DNA of 41,573 nt from an uncultured Clostridia bacterium (GTDB lineage Bacteria > Bacillota > Clostridia > Lachnospirales > CAG-274), in NCBI GenBank assembly GCA_949948985.1, contig CATLIG010000020.1, forward strand, positions 1-41,573. Direction: 5' to 3'. Positions within the stretch are counted from its first letter, which is position 1. Every line of letters begins with the position of its first letter. Below are positions 34,630-41,573 of the stretch, in pieces. The notes under the pieces were generated by a model. It saw nothing but the letters and a program-made list of their open reading frames with translations, was not told where the DNA came from and did not search any database. The translations under genes and the position numbers were made by a program.

Positions 34630-35188
34630 TTGTGTTCTCTACAGCCTCAAGCCTTGTTATAATATTGTCAAGAACGGAAACATTTTCCGAAGAACCTTCC
34701 GAATCCTGATTTAATCCTTTTATTATTGAGGAAGTATATATTTTGCTGTTCCAGTTATAAGTGTATTCTTCGTTTTCTATACTGAAAAACTTTACAGCGA
34801 ATTTAATATTTCCCTCATATTGCGTTAAAATATTTTGAAGCCGCCACTCGAATATTATTTTGTTTTCCGCTGTGGCTATGTCCATTGAAGTTACAGGATA
34901 AACGCCGCTTTCCTGTTTAGCGTTTACAAACTGAATTACGCAGGTTTTGGTACTTAAATCCACTCCGTCAAAATATCTGTCAATTTCAAAAAATACCGTT
35001 TCAGCGTTATGGTCGTGCTGAACGGCAAGAAAATTCTGAAATTCGGGAGGTATTGATATTGTTCTTTCGTCAGCGTTGATTATAAACCGTCCTTCGTTTG
35101 ACATAACAGTAAGAGCCTGAATATTCGTTTTATTGTTATTTTGTATCTCTTGTAACATAGCGGTATATTCGTCTGAGTTTGTTATCAT
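34577..35188 (-). CDS. Upper baseplate protein (BppU-like)
   Basis: 203 residues. The segment GRFIINADERTISIPPEFQN then AVQHDHNAETVFFEIDRYFD matches the beginning of BppU-type baseplate proteins. A beta-sandwich core (TCVIQFVNAKQESGVYPV; IIFEWRLQNILTQYEGNIKF) follows, and the end is a short helix. BppU holds the receptor-binding proteins to the baseplate. The 3' end overlaps the possible start of the spike gene. Confidence 0.75.
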   Translation of the reverse strand: MITNSDEYTAMLQEIQNNNKTNIQALTVMSNEGRFIINADERTISIPPEFQNFLAVQHDHNAETVFFEIDRYFDGVDLSTKTCVIQFVNAKQESGVYPVTSMDIATAENKIIFEWRLQNILTQYEGNIKFAVKFFSIENEEYTYNWNSKIYTSSIIKGLNQDSEGSSENVSVLDNIITRLEAVENTNENLSPATEEDYIFFDI

Positions 35189-35190
35189 TT

Positions 35191-35664
35191 TTAATCAGCC
35201 TTTCCTATAGAGTCTGATATATTTTTGATTTCTTTATGAATTGAAATATTCATTTCAGTAAGTTTCAGAATTTTTGAGTACATTTCCGATATTTTATCTT
35301 CTGTTTCCTTGAAAGACAGTACTGAGGAAACGCTTTTAAAATAGTCTAACAGTATGTTAAGAGTAAACTCTTCACTATAAACGGCGTTTTCTTTTTCGGG
35401 ATTTATGAAAATTAATTTTAAATGCATAACGCCGTTATTTTGCGGACAATTATTTTTATTACTGATTTTAAATATCTTATAATCCCCGTGATTTTCAAAA
35501 AAATCAAGTTTCAGCATATCACTTTTGCAGCCTTTCACAGCAAGATATACACTGTGATTTTTGTACTCATTCGGTATAAAAAAGCGTATGTCCGTTATGT
35601 CATAGCTAACGTTTTTATTGTAATTTACAAATTTTATATTTTTGTTTTCGTATATCACGTTCAT
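35191..35664 (-). CDS. Baseplate/fibre-associated protein
   Basis: 157 residues. The beta-rich first 105 residues (IKFVNYNKNVSYDITDIRFF; VYLAVKGCKSDMLKLDFFEN) resemble a small BppU-like sandwich. The rest is coiled coil (ETEDKISEMYSKILKLTEMN). It probably forms a trimeric or hexameric element of the adsorption device with its neighbour. The start two bases after the upstream stop is consistent with coupling. Confidence 0.6.
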   Translation of the reverse strand: MNVIYENKNIKFVNYNKNVSYDITDIRFFIPNEYKNHSVYLAVKGCKSDMLKLDFFENHGDYKIFKISNKNNCPQNNGVMHLKLIFINPEKENAVYSEEFTLNILLDYFKSVSSVLSFKETEDKISEMYSKILKLTEMNISIHKEIKNISDSIGKAD

Positions 35665-35669
35665 ACAGT

Positions 35670-35987
35670 CTAAACTCCGTTTTCCTTGTCAGAATCAAAA
35701 ATCATATCAAGAACATAAGATTCAAGAGACATCGGAAGAAGCTGAGAACGGGAATAATTATTAAGCAGTTCAAGATATTTTTCCTCAAAAGCCTGTTTGT
35801 TATTTTCAAAATATTCAACAGTACGGAATTCACCTGTTCCTTTATATGTAACAATTTCCTTGACCTCATTAGTCTCCGGGTCTGTAACTTCAGTTTTTAT
35901 TTCCTTCATAATTTCCTCTTTTACAGTCAGAAACCGAAGATTTTTAGGGTCTTTTGTATCTCTTACCAAAATAGTATATTTTGCCAT
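35670..35987 (-). CDS. Tail/baseplate region hypothetical protein
   Basis: 105 residues from the ATG at 35987 (ribosome site CAAGGAGGATTGTTTT), not the longer frame. Begins MAKYTILVRDTKDPKNLRF with beta hairpins around the PETNEVKEIVTY turn, and ends in a helix. Compact, unrecognised. Its place within the baseplate genes suggests a structural role. Confidence 0.6.
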   Translation of the reverse strand: MAKYTILVRDTKDPKNLRFLTVKEEIMKEIKTEVTDPETNEVKEIVTYKGTGEFRTVEYFENNKQAFEEKYLELLNNYSRSQLLPMSLESYVLDMIFDSDKENGV

Positions 35988-36102
35988 AAAACAATCCTCC
36001 TTGCAGCAATTCGCAAAATTTTTAGTTCGAAACAATAAAAGAATTCCTTTATATATCAGGTTTTATTAAATCATATCTGTTCATTCTTTTATTGTTTCGC
36101 TA

Positions 36103-36552
36103 TTAAATAATTTCTTCCGATGTATACTCAATATCAGCCTTATTCTGTTTTCTGGCGGCTGCCACAATTTCTTTTACAGCGGCTGTTACTTTTTCAACCC
36201 ATATGACAGCTTTTGCCTTGCTTAAAATTTCAATGTCGGATACGGAAGTGGTAAGTTCCTTGTCTGACATTTTCGCGCTGTCAAGAATCAATTCAAGATT
36301 AAGATTTTCATCCACGGGAAATGATTTGTCAATCAAAGCGATTTTTACGGTTTCGCCGTCAGGGTCGTCATCTGATACGATTTCAGGCTTTGAGTCATTA
36401 ACCTTTATTTTCGCTGAAAAGTCGATTGAACCATAGCGCAGAACCTTGGGATAATCGTGCAGCGCTTCCTTTGTTTCATCACTTATTTCAGTACATCGTA
36501 CTGAAGCGGTTATAATTCCTTCATCAATATTAATGTTTGTTTCAAGTTTCAT
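36103..36552 (-). CDS. Tail/baseplate region hypothetical protein
   Basis: 149 residues, beta-rich (TNINIDEGIITASVRCTEIS) with a helical, basic end (VWVEKV-like stretch, AAVKEIVAAARKQNKADIEY). Ribosome site GAGGAGGAATAATCT. Unrecognised. Confidence 0.55.
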   Translation of the reverse strand: MKLETNINIDEGIITASVRCTEISDETKEALHDYPKVLRYGSIDFSAKIKVNDSKPEIVSDDDPDGETVKIALIDKSFPVDENLNLELILDSAKMSDKELTTSVSDIEILSKAKAVIWVEKVTAAVKEIVAAARKQNKADIEYTSEEII

Positions 36553-36578
36553 AGATTATTCCTCCTCGTAAAATATTT

Positions 36579-36860
36579 TTATTCATCATCTTTTAGAGTA
36601 TTGTACAGGCTTGTAAGTCCTGTAATAAAATTTCTTAAAGTATCTTTGGTCACAGAGCATTGCAGGCTTGGGATGTCGGCAATATCAGTATCTCTTACAA
36701 CAAGATTCACTGCGTTCAGTTCCTCGTCAAGTATCATTTCCGATTTTGTCTGACTGCCTAAAAGTAACTCTACGCTTTGTATTGTCTTTCCTCCGTTTTT
36801 TGTAACCATTCGTACTTGTCCTTGTTCTAACTGGAAATTGTCCAGATTTAGTTTTGCCAT
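36579..36860 (-). CDS. Tail/baseplate region small protein
   Basis: 93 residues, beginning MAKLNLDNFQLEQGQVRMVT with strand-rich character and ending in a helix (TLRNFITGLTSLYNTLKDDE). The start follows the stop of the Rha-like frame immediately. Unrecognised. Confidence 0.55.
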   Translation of the reverse strand: MAKLNLDNFQLEQGQVRMVTKNGGKTIQSVELLLGSQTKSEMILDEELNAVNLVVRDTDIADIPSLQCSVTKDTLRNFITGLTSLYNTLKDDE

Positions 36861-37058
36861 TTATTTCACCTCAATAAAAAAGAACATTATAGTAATGTTC
36901 TTAGAAATATATGTCGATTTATAAAACATATTTTTCACGGTGTGGTTTTGCACAGTGAAATTTACTATAATTCTGTTTATATCAGGATTTCTTTTACCGA
37001 AAATTTTAGCTATATCTCGACTGCTTTCCGGAACTTCTCCGCCTTTATTCTGTAAAAT
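36861..37058 (-). pseudogene. Truncated Rha-family regulator with ATT start
   Basis: 65 codons from an ATT at 37058 that follows AAGGAGG. The start ILQNKGGEVPESSRDIAKIF continues GKRNPDINRII, then NMFYKSTYIS. This matches the N-terminal part of phage Rha regulators (normally more than 200 residues). The frame then runs through a terminator hairpin (36875-36902) and stops right at the next gene. It is likely a remnant whose C-terminal part is lost. No ATG start exists. Confidence 0.5.
36875..36902 (-). terminator. Terminator between regulatory block and baseplate genes
   Basis: AAGAACATTA, short loop, TAATGTTCTTTTTTATT on the minus strand: a perfect stem with T tail, 15 bases before the next start codon. 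Confidence 0.8.
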
Positions 37059-37109
37059 AATTTCCTCCTTACGGATTATTTAACAAGACAAGAATTTTTA
37101 AAAATTTTA

Positions 37110-37889
37110 CTAAGAATATTCTTTTCTTAAAATTTCGGCTATGTATATCTGACCTTTTCCCGTCACAAAAGTAATAACCTTTGTTTTAAAGCCATAAGGA
37201 GTTTCACAAACTCTTTCTTTTACTTTAAAATATCCGCTTTCGATATATTTTTGATAAGGCACATTGTTTTTCATAAGAATTCCCTTATTACGCAGCCATT
37301 CAAACAATCGGTTTCTTCCTATGTTGATTTTCTCGTCTTTAAGGAGCTTTGCCATTTTACCCATATCAATAAGATTACTGCTGTCAGATACTTTATTAGC
37401 AAAATGGACAAGAGGTTTTTGTTCTTCAAGTTTTTGCTCGGCAAGTTCTCTTGCCGTGCGTTCTTCTTTGAGTACAGTTGCAAGTTTTATAATATAATCA
37501 GGGTCTGTCAGAGTTTTCTCTATAACTTCAGGAGTCATATATGCACCATGTCTGCGAATTGTCGGTAAAACTTCAGATGTTATCCAATGTTTAAATTTTT
37601 TAGCATTTGGCATTTTGCTTAAAAAAATCAAGCTGTAAAGACCGGATTCATTAATAATAGCCGTTTTACTTTGTCCTATAGGCATATTCCCATTTTGGGA
37701 ATCTGCTATATTTAACATAACAAACTGCTTATCCTCAATATCCACGTGAGTGAGAACAGCCTTGCTTGCGTTGCTGTATCCTAAAATACTTGCCGCGTCT
37801 TTTCCGACAAACCAAGGTTCATCATTAATAAGAACTGTTCTTATTTTTCCAAATTCATTATTATTAAAAATCTTAATTTTATTTTCCAT
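37110..37889 (-). CDS. BRO-N / KilAC antirepressor
   Basis: 259 residues. BRO-N domain at about 1-110: FGKIRTVLINDEPWFVGKDA, SLIFLSKMPNAKKFKHWITS. A short coiled coil (ERTARELAEQKLEEQ) links it to the KilAC domain (ESGYFKVKERVCETPYGFKT, ending VTGKGQIYIAEIL). Such proteins antagonise phage repressors or bind DNA in the lytic switch. The structure is complete, unlike the fragment at 41261. Confidence 0.9.
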   Translation of the reverse strand: MENKIKIFNNNEFGKIRTVLINDEPWFVGKDAASILGYSNASKAVLTHVDIEDKQFVMLNIADSQNGNMPIGQSKTAIINESGLYSLIFLSKMPNAKKFKHWITSEVLPTIRRHGAYMTPEVIEKTLTDPDYIIKLATVLKEERTARELAEQKLEEQKPLVHFANKVSDSSNLIDMGKMAKLLKDEKINIGRNRLFEWLRNKGILMKNNVPYQKYIESGYFKVKERVCETPYGFKTKVITFVTGKGQIYIAEILRKEYS

Positions 37890-37977
37890 AAAAAGTTTAT
37901 CCTTTCATTGGTATATTTGCTTATATTACTGTCTTTTCTTTAATTCAAGATTTCTTACATATATTTATTGTAGTTGC

Positions 37978-38523
37978 TTACAAAATCGGTCTGTCATATT
38001 TTTTTAATTCCTCAATAATTAAGTCTTTCGACAAAACATTTCTGCAAAAATAAGCGCTTGCAAAATGATTACCTTTTGTATACGTTTTAAAATTATTGTT
38101 TGTATGATAATCAACGCGCTTATCAAACGCTAAAATCTGAATACCTTTTTTAAAAACCTCAAATCTTTTTTGCCCTTGCAGACTGTTCATTGGCAGTAAT
38201 ACGGCGAAAGGCTTTTTTAAGTCGTCAAGTCTTTTAAGCATTTTATCTTTTTTACTAAAAGGTGGATTGGTTATTATTATGTCATAATGTATATCCGGCT
38301 CATAAAGTAAAAAATCCTGTCCTTCCTGTATGCTGCTTCTTATAACTTTATAGCCATTTTCTGTAAATAATTTCACATATGCCGAATGAACCCCATCACA
38401 GGGACACCATATAATTTTATCTTTTGGTATATATTTAAGAAGCGGCTCCACGGCATAAAACGGAGTATAAACATCATCCGCTTCCGCTGTTCTTCCGCTT
38501 GTCAAATACGCTTTATTTATCAA
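37978..38523 (-). CDS. DNA adenine-methyltransferase-like protein
   Basis: 181 residues from a TTG at 38523 with a ribosome site (AGAAGGGATATAAA). The SAM-binding start is around IWCPCDGVHSAYVKLFTENG. The catalytic tetrapeptide NPPF is in YDIIITNPPFSKKDKMLKRL. The rest (FAVLLPMNSLQGQKRFEVFK) and a C-terminal FASAYFCRNV complete a small phage methyltransferase fold. The probable product is N6-methyladenine in phage DNA, protecting it from host restriction. The target is unknown. Related proteins are often labelled sugar-phosphate nucleotidyltransferase. Confidence 0.75.
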   Translation of the reverse strand: MINKAYLTSGRTAEADDVYTPFYAVEPLLKYIPKDKIIWCPCDGVHSAYVKLFTENGYKVIRSSIQEGQDFLLYEPDIHYDIIITNPPFSKKDKMLKRLDDLKKPFAVLLPMNSLQGQKRFEVFKKGIQILAFDKRVDYHTNNNFKTYTKGNHFASAYFCRNVLSKDLIIEELKKYDRPIL

Positions 38524-38542
38524 TTTATATCCCTTCTTTACA

Positions 38543-38583
38543 TAAAAAAGCAGCTATACTTTTGTATAACCGCTTTTAAAAAC
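38543..38583 (-). terminator. Terminator upstream of the methyltransferase gene
   Basis: AAAAGCGGTTATAC, loop AAAA, GTATAGCTGCTTTTTT on the minus strand: a long stem with one interruption and a T tail. Confidence 0.8.
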
Positions 38584-38699
38584 TAAGTACGTAGAAAGTA
38601 TGCGGTCTGATTTTTTGAATTTTCATTGAAAAATAATTATATTGACAGTTATTAAAATATTTTCCGGCTGTCTTAAATCGTATAATAAAAAAACAGCGA

Positions 38700-39479
38700 T
38701 TAAACTGCTTTTCCATTATGTTTTTGAAATTTTGCTTTATACATTTGAGTCAATAAATTTTTTCTTTCATCAAATTTCATATCCATTCGCAGCAGTATTT
38801 GATTTTGCTGTTCTAAAAATAATAATTCCTCATTATGTTCTTTTATCAGATAGTCCCTGAGCAAATCGTTAGTTTGAATATGAAGCGCACTTTTAAGCTC
38901 TTTGCTTGTTTTTCCGGAAACTATTAAATTCAGCATATCAGCTTCAGACGCAAATGTAAAACGGTTGGCGCTATGCCCTAAAATTCGCTTGCACCATAAA
39001 TCAATATCTTTGGACATTTTCTTATATTCCTCTTTTTCAGGGTCGCAGACTGCCCACCAGTCTTTATTTCTTTTTACAATAGTTCGCATTAGACGAAAAT
39101 AATTTCGTACAATTTGACCAATCTTTGTTTTTTCTACTAAAGCTAAATTTTCTGCCATAGAAATAGTCAATAAATAATTTTTAGAACGAGTGTCGCCGCC
39201 TATGGCAAATCCCTTGATTTCACTATTTGGTGAAACCATTATAAAATCAATGTTTTCCAGAAAAGAATATGCTTTTATTCTAATTTTAAGCCAATCTGAA
39301 AAATGTTTTCCGACATTTAATTGCGTATGTAGTGTTCGTGCGTCAATGCAAAAAACTTCTGTATCATCATTTTTGTTTAATACAGGCAGTTTTTTCTGAT
39401 AATCTGTTACAAGTTTAATTTCTTCTTCGGTACATCCAAGTCTTTCAAGTTCTTTTTTCTTGAAGTTTTGTTGTTTCAT
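38700..39479 (-). CDS. AntA/AntB-type antirepressor
   Basis: 259 residues. AntA domain at about 40-130: CIDARTLHTQLNVGKHFSDW, RIKAYSFLENIDFIMVSPNS, then NYLLTISMAENLALVEKTKI. The C-terminal part is helical and unique (NQILLRMDMKFDERKNLLTQ). AntA-type proteins are antirepressors in lambdoid-like control. The 5' leader contains two hairpins with identical loops (39514-39558), suggesting post-transcriptional control. An HU-like gene precedes it. Confidence 0.88.
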   Translation of the reverse strand: MKQQNFKKKELERLGCTEEEIKLVTDYQKKLPVLNKNDDTEVFCIDARTLHTQLNVGKHFSDWLKIRIKAYSFLENIDFIMVSPNSEIKGFAIGGDTRSKNYLLTISMAENLALVEKTKIGQIVRNYFRLMRTIVKRNKDWWAVCDPEKEEYKKMSKDIDLWCKRILGHSANRFTFASEADMLNLIVSGKTSKELKSALHIQTNDLLRDYLIKEHNEELLFLEQQNQILLRMDMKFDERKNLLTQMYKAKFQKHNGKAV

Positions 39480-39513
39480 AATCTTTCTCTCCTTAAAATT
39501 TTAATAAAGAGGG

Positions 39514-39558
39514 TGGAAGTACAGTCCACACTTAAAGGCAGAATCGAAGTACAGTCGA
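39514..39558 (-). promoter_or_regulatory. Two tandem hairpins with identical loops in the antirepressor leader
   Basis: On the minus strand UCGA-CUGUACU-UCGA (39544-39558) and UGGA-CUGUACU-UCCA (39514-39528). The loops are identical and the stems differ by a compensatory change. They lie 35-80 bases before the AntA start codon. Either an RNA binding site or a pair of DNA operators. Confidence 0.6.
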
Positions 39559-39599
39559 AAGCCTTATAATAACTTTTTAAACATACTTATTATAGAATT

Positions 39600-39890
39600 T
39601 TATAAATCCTTTAAGGTTTTAATACTTTTGCTCATTTTGAATGTAATTTCATCATGAGCGGGAACACAATACTCTTCACCAGCTTTTTCTCCTAAAATAA
39701 TTTGTCCCTTTCTTTCGGAAACATTTTTCACTTTAAATGAGCCGAGTTTTTCAAAAGGAATTTTTTCTTCTCTGTTTTCTGTCAGAGTTTCCATTATAAT
39801 TTCAGAAAGTGCTGATAAAACATCTTCTGTTTCTTTTCTGGAAATGTTTGTCTTTTCGGTTATCTTTTTTAAAAGTTCTGCTTTTGTCAT
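39600..39890 (-). CDS. HU/IHF-like DNA-binding protein
   Basis: 96 residues from the ATG at 39890 (ribosome site GGAGGTAACAATA); the longer frame up to 40037 reads through the MITE-like element. Pattern MTKAELLKKITEKTNISRKE, SALSEIIMETL, IPFEKLGSFKVKNVSERKG, ITFKMSKSIKTLKDL is that of bacterial nucleoid HU proteins. The usual RNP arm motif is replaced by ILGEKAGEEYCVP, as in shorter phage HU variants. Binds and bends DNA, possibly aiding packaging or regulation. Confidence 0.85.
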   Translation of the reverse strand: MTKAELLKKITEKTNISRKETEDVLSALSEIIMETLTENREEKIPFEKLGSFKVKNVSERKGQIILGEKAGEEYCVPAHDEITFKMSKSIKTLKDL

Positions 39891-39924
39891 TATTGTTACC
39901 TCCATAATATTAAATTTTTTAATG

Positions 39925-40090
39925 TTATAGTCAATCAACTTAAAAATAAACAAGTTCTGCGGCAGAAAATACTTTTTGCTTACGTTTAAGTCAGCCGGCA
40001 TAAGACGCAGGCTTGCTCTACCTTCGATGCCTTGCAAAAATAATTTTTAGTTCACCTATTTTTCTGCGTTTTCAAGTTGATTGACTATAA
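39925..40090. mobile_element. MITE-like element with 17-bp perfect terminal inverted repeats
   Basis: 39925-39941 (TTATAGTCAATCAACTT) and 40074-40090 are exact inverted repeats bordering 132 bases with no gene. The ends include TA, as expected for insertion at TA dinucleotides. Interior segments such as GCGGCAGAAAATAC and GCCTTGCAAAAATAATTTT look structured. It lies in the promoter region of the HU-like gene, between the two regulators, and could carry or interrupt its promoter. Confidence 0.75.
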
Positions 40091-40114
40091 TAGCTAAGCA
40101 GCTTCTCATTCAAT

Positions 40115-40885
40115 TTAACTTGCTTTATTGTTTAATAAGTTATCTATATCAATTTCATTTTCACGGCACATAGAAACAATTGTGCTAATTGCATTTGGTA
40201 ATTCACTATCATCTAACATATCTAAAGTTTTTGGCTTAGTTTTCTTTCCGCTTGTATTAAGATAGTTAGTAATTCGTGAATTAAGATTTATTCCATGCTT
40301 ATATAAAAGCTCTTTTTTAAAATCATTCCAAGCCTTTCCAAAATTATTTCCAATAAAAGACGCATATGCCCTTACCAAAGAATTTATCAATGGTCTGTCA
40401 GCCCATTCAAGATTCTTTTGCGCTAATAAATCATTTTCATTATTCAGTACAGTGTTTTTATTTTGTAAAGCGGTTATATTTGTCATTAACCCTTTAACCA
40501 AAATTTTTTGTTCGTCAGGAATATCAGAAAAATATGTATTAACCATTAAATCAACGTTATTGATATAACCGCCAGTCTTGCGAAGTGTTGGTAATACTTC
40601 ATTTGTTACCCAACGCTTAAATTTCTTTGCCGACTCAAGTTTGCTGCTCAAAATAGCAGTATATAAACCACTTTCATTGATAATAGACATATTTTGATTT
40701 CCGTTGGGGGTACTCATTAAATGCGTACCCTTATCATCAGCGTCAATTCGTCTTGTCATGTCACTTGCCATTCTATAACCAAGTGCATCTGATATGTCCT
40801 TAGCGACAAACCAAGGTTCTCCATCAATAGTTACTGTTCTGATTTCTCCGAATTCTTTATTCTTAAAAATTTCAATTTTATTCAT
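40115..40885 (-). CDS. BRO-N antirepressor
   Basis: 256 residues. The BRO-N domain FGEIRTVTIDGEPWFVAKDI, ALGYRMASDMT, FKRWVTNEVLPTLRKTGGYI is complete. A central coiled coil (ALQNKNTVLNNENDLLAQKN) leads to a C-terminal AWNDFKKELLYKHGINLNSR region like ORF6C. Closely related in its N-terminus to the gene at 37110, from which it may have diverged by domain swapping. Ribosome site weak (AAAGGAAAATAT). Confidence 0.88.
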   Translation of the reverse strand: MNKIEIFKNKEFGEIRTVTIDGEPWFVAKDISDALGYRMASDMTRRIDADDKGTHLMSTPNGNQNMSIINESGLYTAILSSKLESAKKFKRWVTNEVLPTLRKTGGYINNVDLMVNTYFSDIPDEQKILVKGLMTNITALQNKNTVLNNENDLLAQKNLEWADRPLINSLVRAYASFIGNNFGKAWNDFKKELLYKHGINLNSRITNYLNTSGKKTKPKTLDMLDDSELPNAISTIVSMCRENEIDIDNLLNNKAS

Positions 40886-40904
40886 ATATTTTCCTTTCTC
40901 AACA

Positions 40905-41084
40905 TTATCGCGGTTGTCTTGTCTCTAAAAATTTATTTAGCTTATCAGTTTTTTCAAAAAAATAAGTATTGTTCCCATTGTTATACTTATCAGCTCTAAA
41001 ATTTGTATAATCAAATCCAGCGGCAATCAACAATACCATTTCTTCTCTTGTGGTACATCTGTACCAATTTTTTTCAGTTTTCAT
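40905..41084 (-). CDS. DUF5659-like small protein
   Basis: 59 residues from the ATG at 41084 after GGAGGACAAAA. The body WYRCTTREEMVLLIAAGFDY then a glycine/asparagine loop and NTYFFEKTDKLNKFLETRQP has the layout of DUF5659 phage proteins, of unknown function. The longer frame to 41159 lacks a ribosome site. Confidence 0.7.
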   Translation of the reverse strand: MKTEKNWYRCTTREEMVLLIAAGFDYTNFRADKYNNGNNTYFFEKTDKLNKFLETRQPR

Positions 41085-41121
41085 TTTTGTCCTCCATAGT
41101 GAATTAAACTGCTCCATATTA

Positions 41122-41199
41122 GTAACAGCGGAAAAGCAGATTGGAGTCCTCTGCTCCATATGGTTTGCAAATCCATATGTTTTCCGCTGATTCAGTTAC
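41122..41199. repeat. Structured palindromic region before the DUF5659-like gene
   Basis: GTAAC plus AGCGGAAAA (41122-41135) pairs with TTTTCCGCT (41180-41188) and GTTAC (41195-41199). Inside are hairpins GCAGA/TCTGC and CCATATGG. CTGCTCCATAT is repeated twice. It could be a leader RNA, or the remains of a short mobile element. Confidence 0.5.
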
Positions 41200-41260
41200 C
41201 AGCTAATGAAGTTGACGATTCCGTCATCAAATGAGTTTCTTATTCAGAGTATGGTAATAG

Positions 41261-41451
41261 TTAACCCGCCCAAAACTCTTTTACTTTCTTAGTAATATAC
41301 AATTGTCCCTTTCCGGTAACAAGTGTTTGTCTATTAGTTTTAGTCTGTCCTAAGAAATCTGTATATGTATACTCATTTACCTTGAAATATCCGGCATCGA
41401 CATATTGCTGATAAGGTTGATTATCTTTCATAAGAATTTTCTTAATCCTAA
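41261..41451 (-). pseudogene. KilAC-domain antirepressor remnant cut by an insertion sequence
   Basis: The open frame ends at 41261 and gives KKILMKDNQPYQQYVDAGYF, KVNEYTYTDFLGQTKTNRQT, then LVTGKGQLYITKKVKEF: the second half of a KilAC domain, closely similar to that at 37110. Its upstream part ends exactly at the IS5-type element (CTAA at 41448-41451). The N-terminal BRO part would lie beyond the window. Confidence 0.8.
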
Positions 41452-41573
41452 GAGCCTGTCTAAAAACTTTTGAAATCTTAAAAATTATGTTATAATTTAA
41501 AGAAAATATTTAAAGAAGGTAATATAAAATGCACAATTATCCAAGTGATATAAGCCGTGAAGAATTTGAAATT
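41452..41573 (+). mobile_element. IS5-family insertion sequence, left end (partial)
   Basis: The terminal repeat GAGCCTGTCTAAAAACTT starts right after CTAA, the 4-bp target site typical of IS5-family insertions. A transposase start follows at 41529. The right end and second CTAA lie beyond the window. Confidence 0.8.
41529..41573 (+). CDS. IS5-family transposase, N-terminus (partial)
   Basis: Only the first 15 codons are present: MHNYPSDISREEFEI, which matches the usual start of IS5-type DDE transposases in Bacillota. Ribosome site GAAGGTAATATAAA. It ends at the window edge. Confidence 0.8.
   Translation, partial: MHNYPSDISREEFEI

Noticed and set aside
39891-40037. N-terminal extension of the HU-like gene
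   Set aside because: The extension reads through the MITE-like element; the ATG at 39890 has the ribosome site and the standard HU start.
1-41573. CRISPR array, tRNA or rRNA genes
   Set aside because: No regularly spaced repeats of 24-40 bases and no tRNA cloverleaf or rRNA-like block were seen.
1-41573. Diversity-generating retroelement or retron
   Set aside because: No reverse transcriptase ORF and no adenine-biased template/variable repeat pair near the fibre genes.

Overview
The window is most of a siphovirus-type phage genome, probably a prophage, of a low-GC Clostridia-like Bacillota host. The clues are AT-rich DNA, AGGAGG ribosome sites, T-tailed hairpin terminators, a holin-like type I toxin, and BRO/KilAC/AntA antirepressors. 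Nearly all phage genes are on the minus strand, so the genome reads right to left. I see no integrase, lysis cassette or attachment site.

Reading right to left: an IS5-type element starts at 41452 and cuts off an antirepressor whose KilAC tail remains (41261-41451). Next is a regulatory block (36861-41084): DUF5659-like protein, BRO antirepressor, a MITE-like element, HU-like protein, AntA antirepressor, a small methyltransferase-like protein, a BRO-KilAC antirepressor and a truncated Rha-like ORF. Baseplate and fibre genes follow (33160-36860), unusually placed upstream of terminase. Then come small terminase, large terminase, portal, protease/scaffold, decoration protein, major capsid, connectors, tail terminator and tail tube (19733-33037). 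One neck gene is interrupted by a 362-nt group I intron (22785-23146) whose removal restores one 413-residue frame.

The tail module then carries a DarTG ADP-ribosylation toxin-antitoxin pair with its own promoter and terminator (17173-18827), a RusA-type resolvase, and pre-tape-measure genes, one of which is put out of frame by a 7-bp tandem repeat. The tape measure starts at 14685 and is broken at about 10.9 kb. Its second half resumes at about 3.7 kb and runs off the left edge.

The roughly 7.2 kb between the two tape-measure halves is the most unusual part. It begins with a structured RNA resembling a group I intron. It carries accessory cargo with its own promoters on both strands: an unrecognised 399-residue gene coupled to a winged-helix/zinc-ribbon/PD-(D/E)XK nuclease gene (a candidate defence pair, here with a frameshift), a complete type I toxin-antisense RNA module, a ribbon-helix-helix regulator, a P22-type antirepressor, a small-RNA candidate, a membrane protein and a zinc-ribbon protein. 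It also holds a 25-bp direct repeat and an inverted repeat near its left edge.

Several genes have a perfect Shine-Dalgarno site but ATA or ATT where ATG is expected, including the small terminase and a tail gene. Either this phage uses near-cognate starts or several genes are decaying. All assignments are from reading the sequence; no database search was run.
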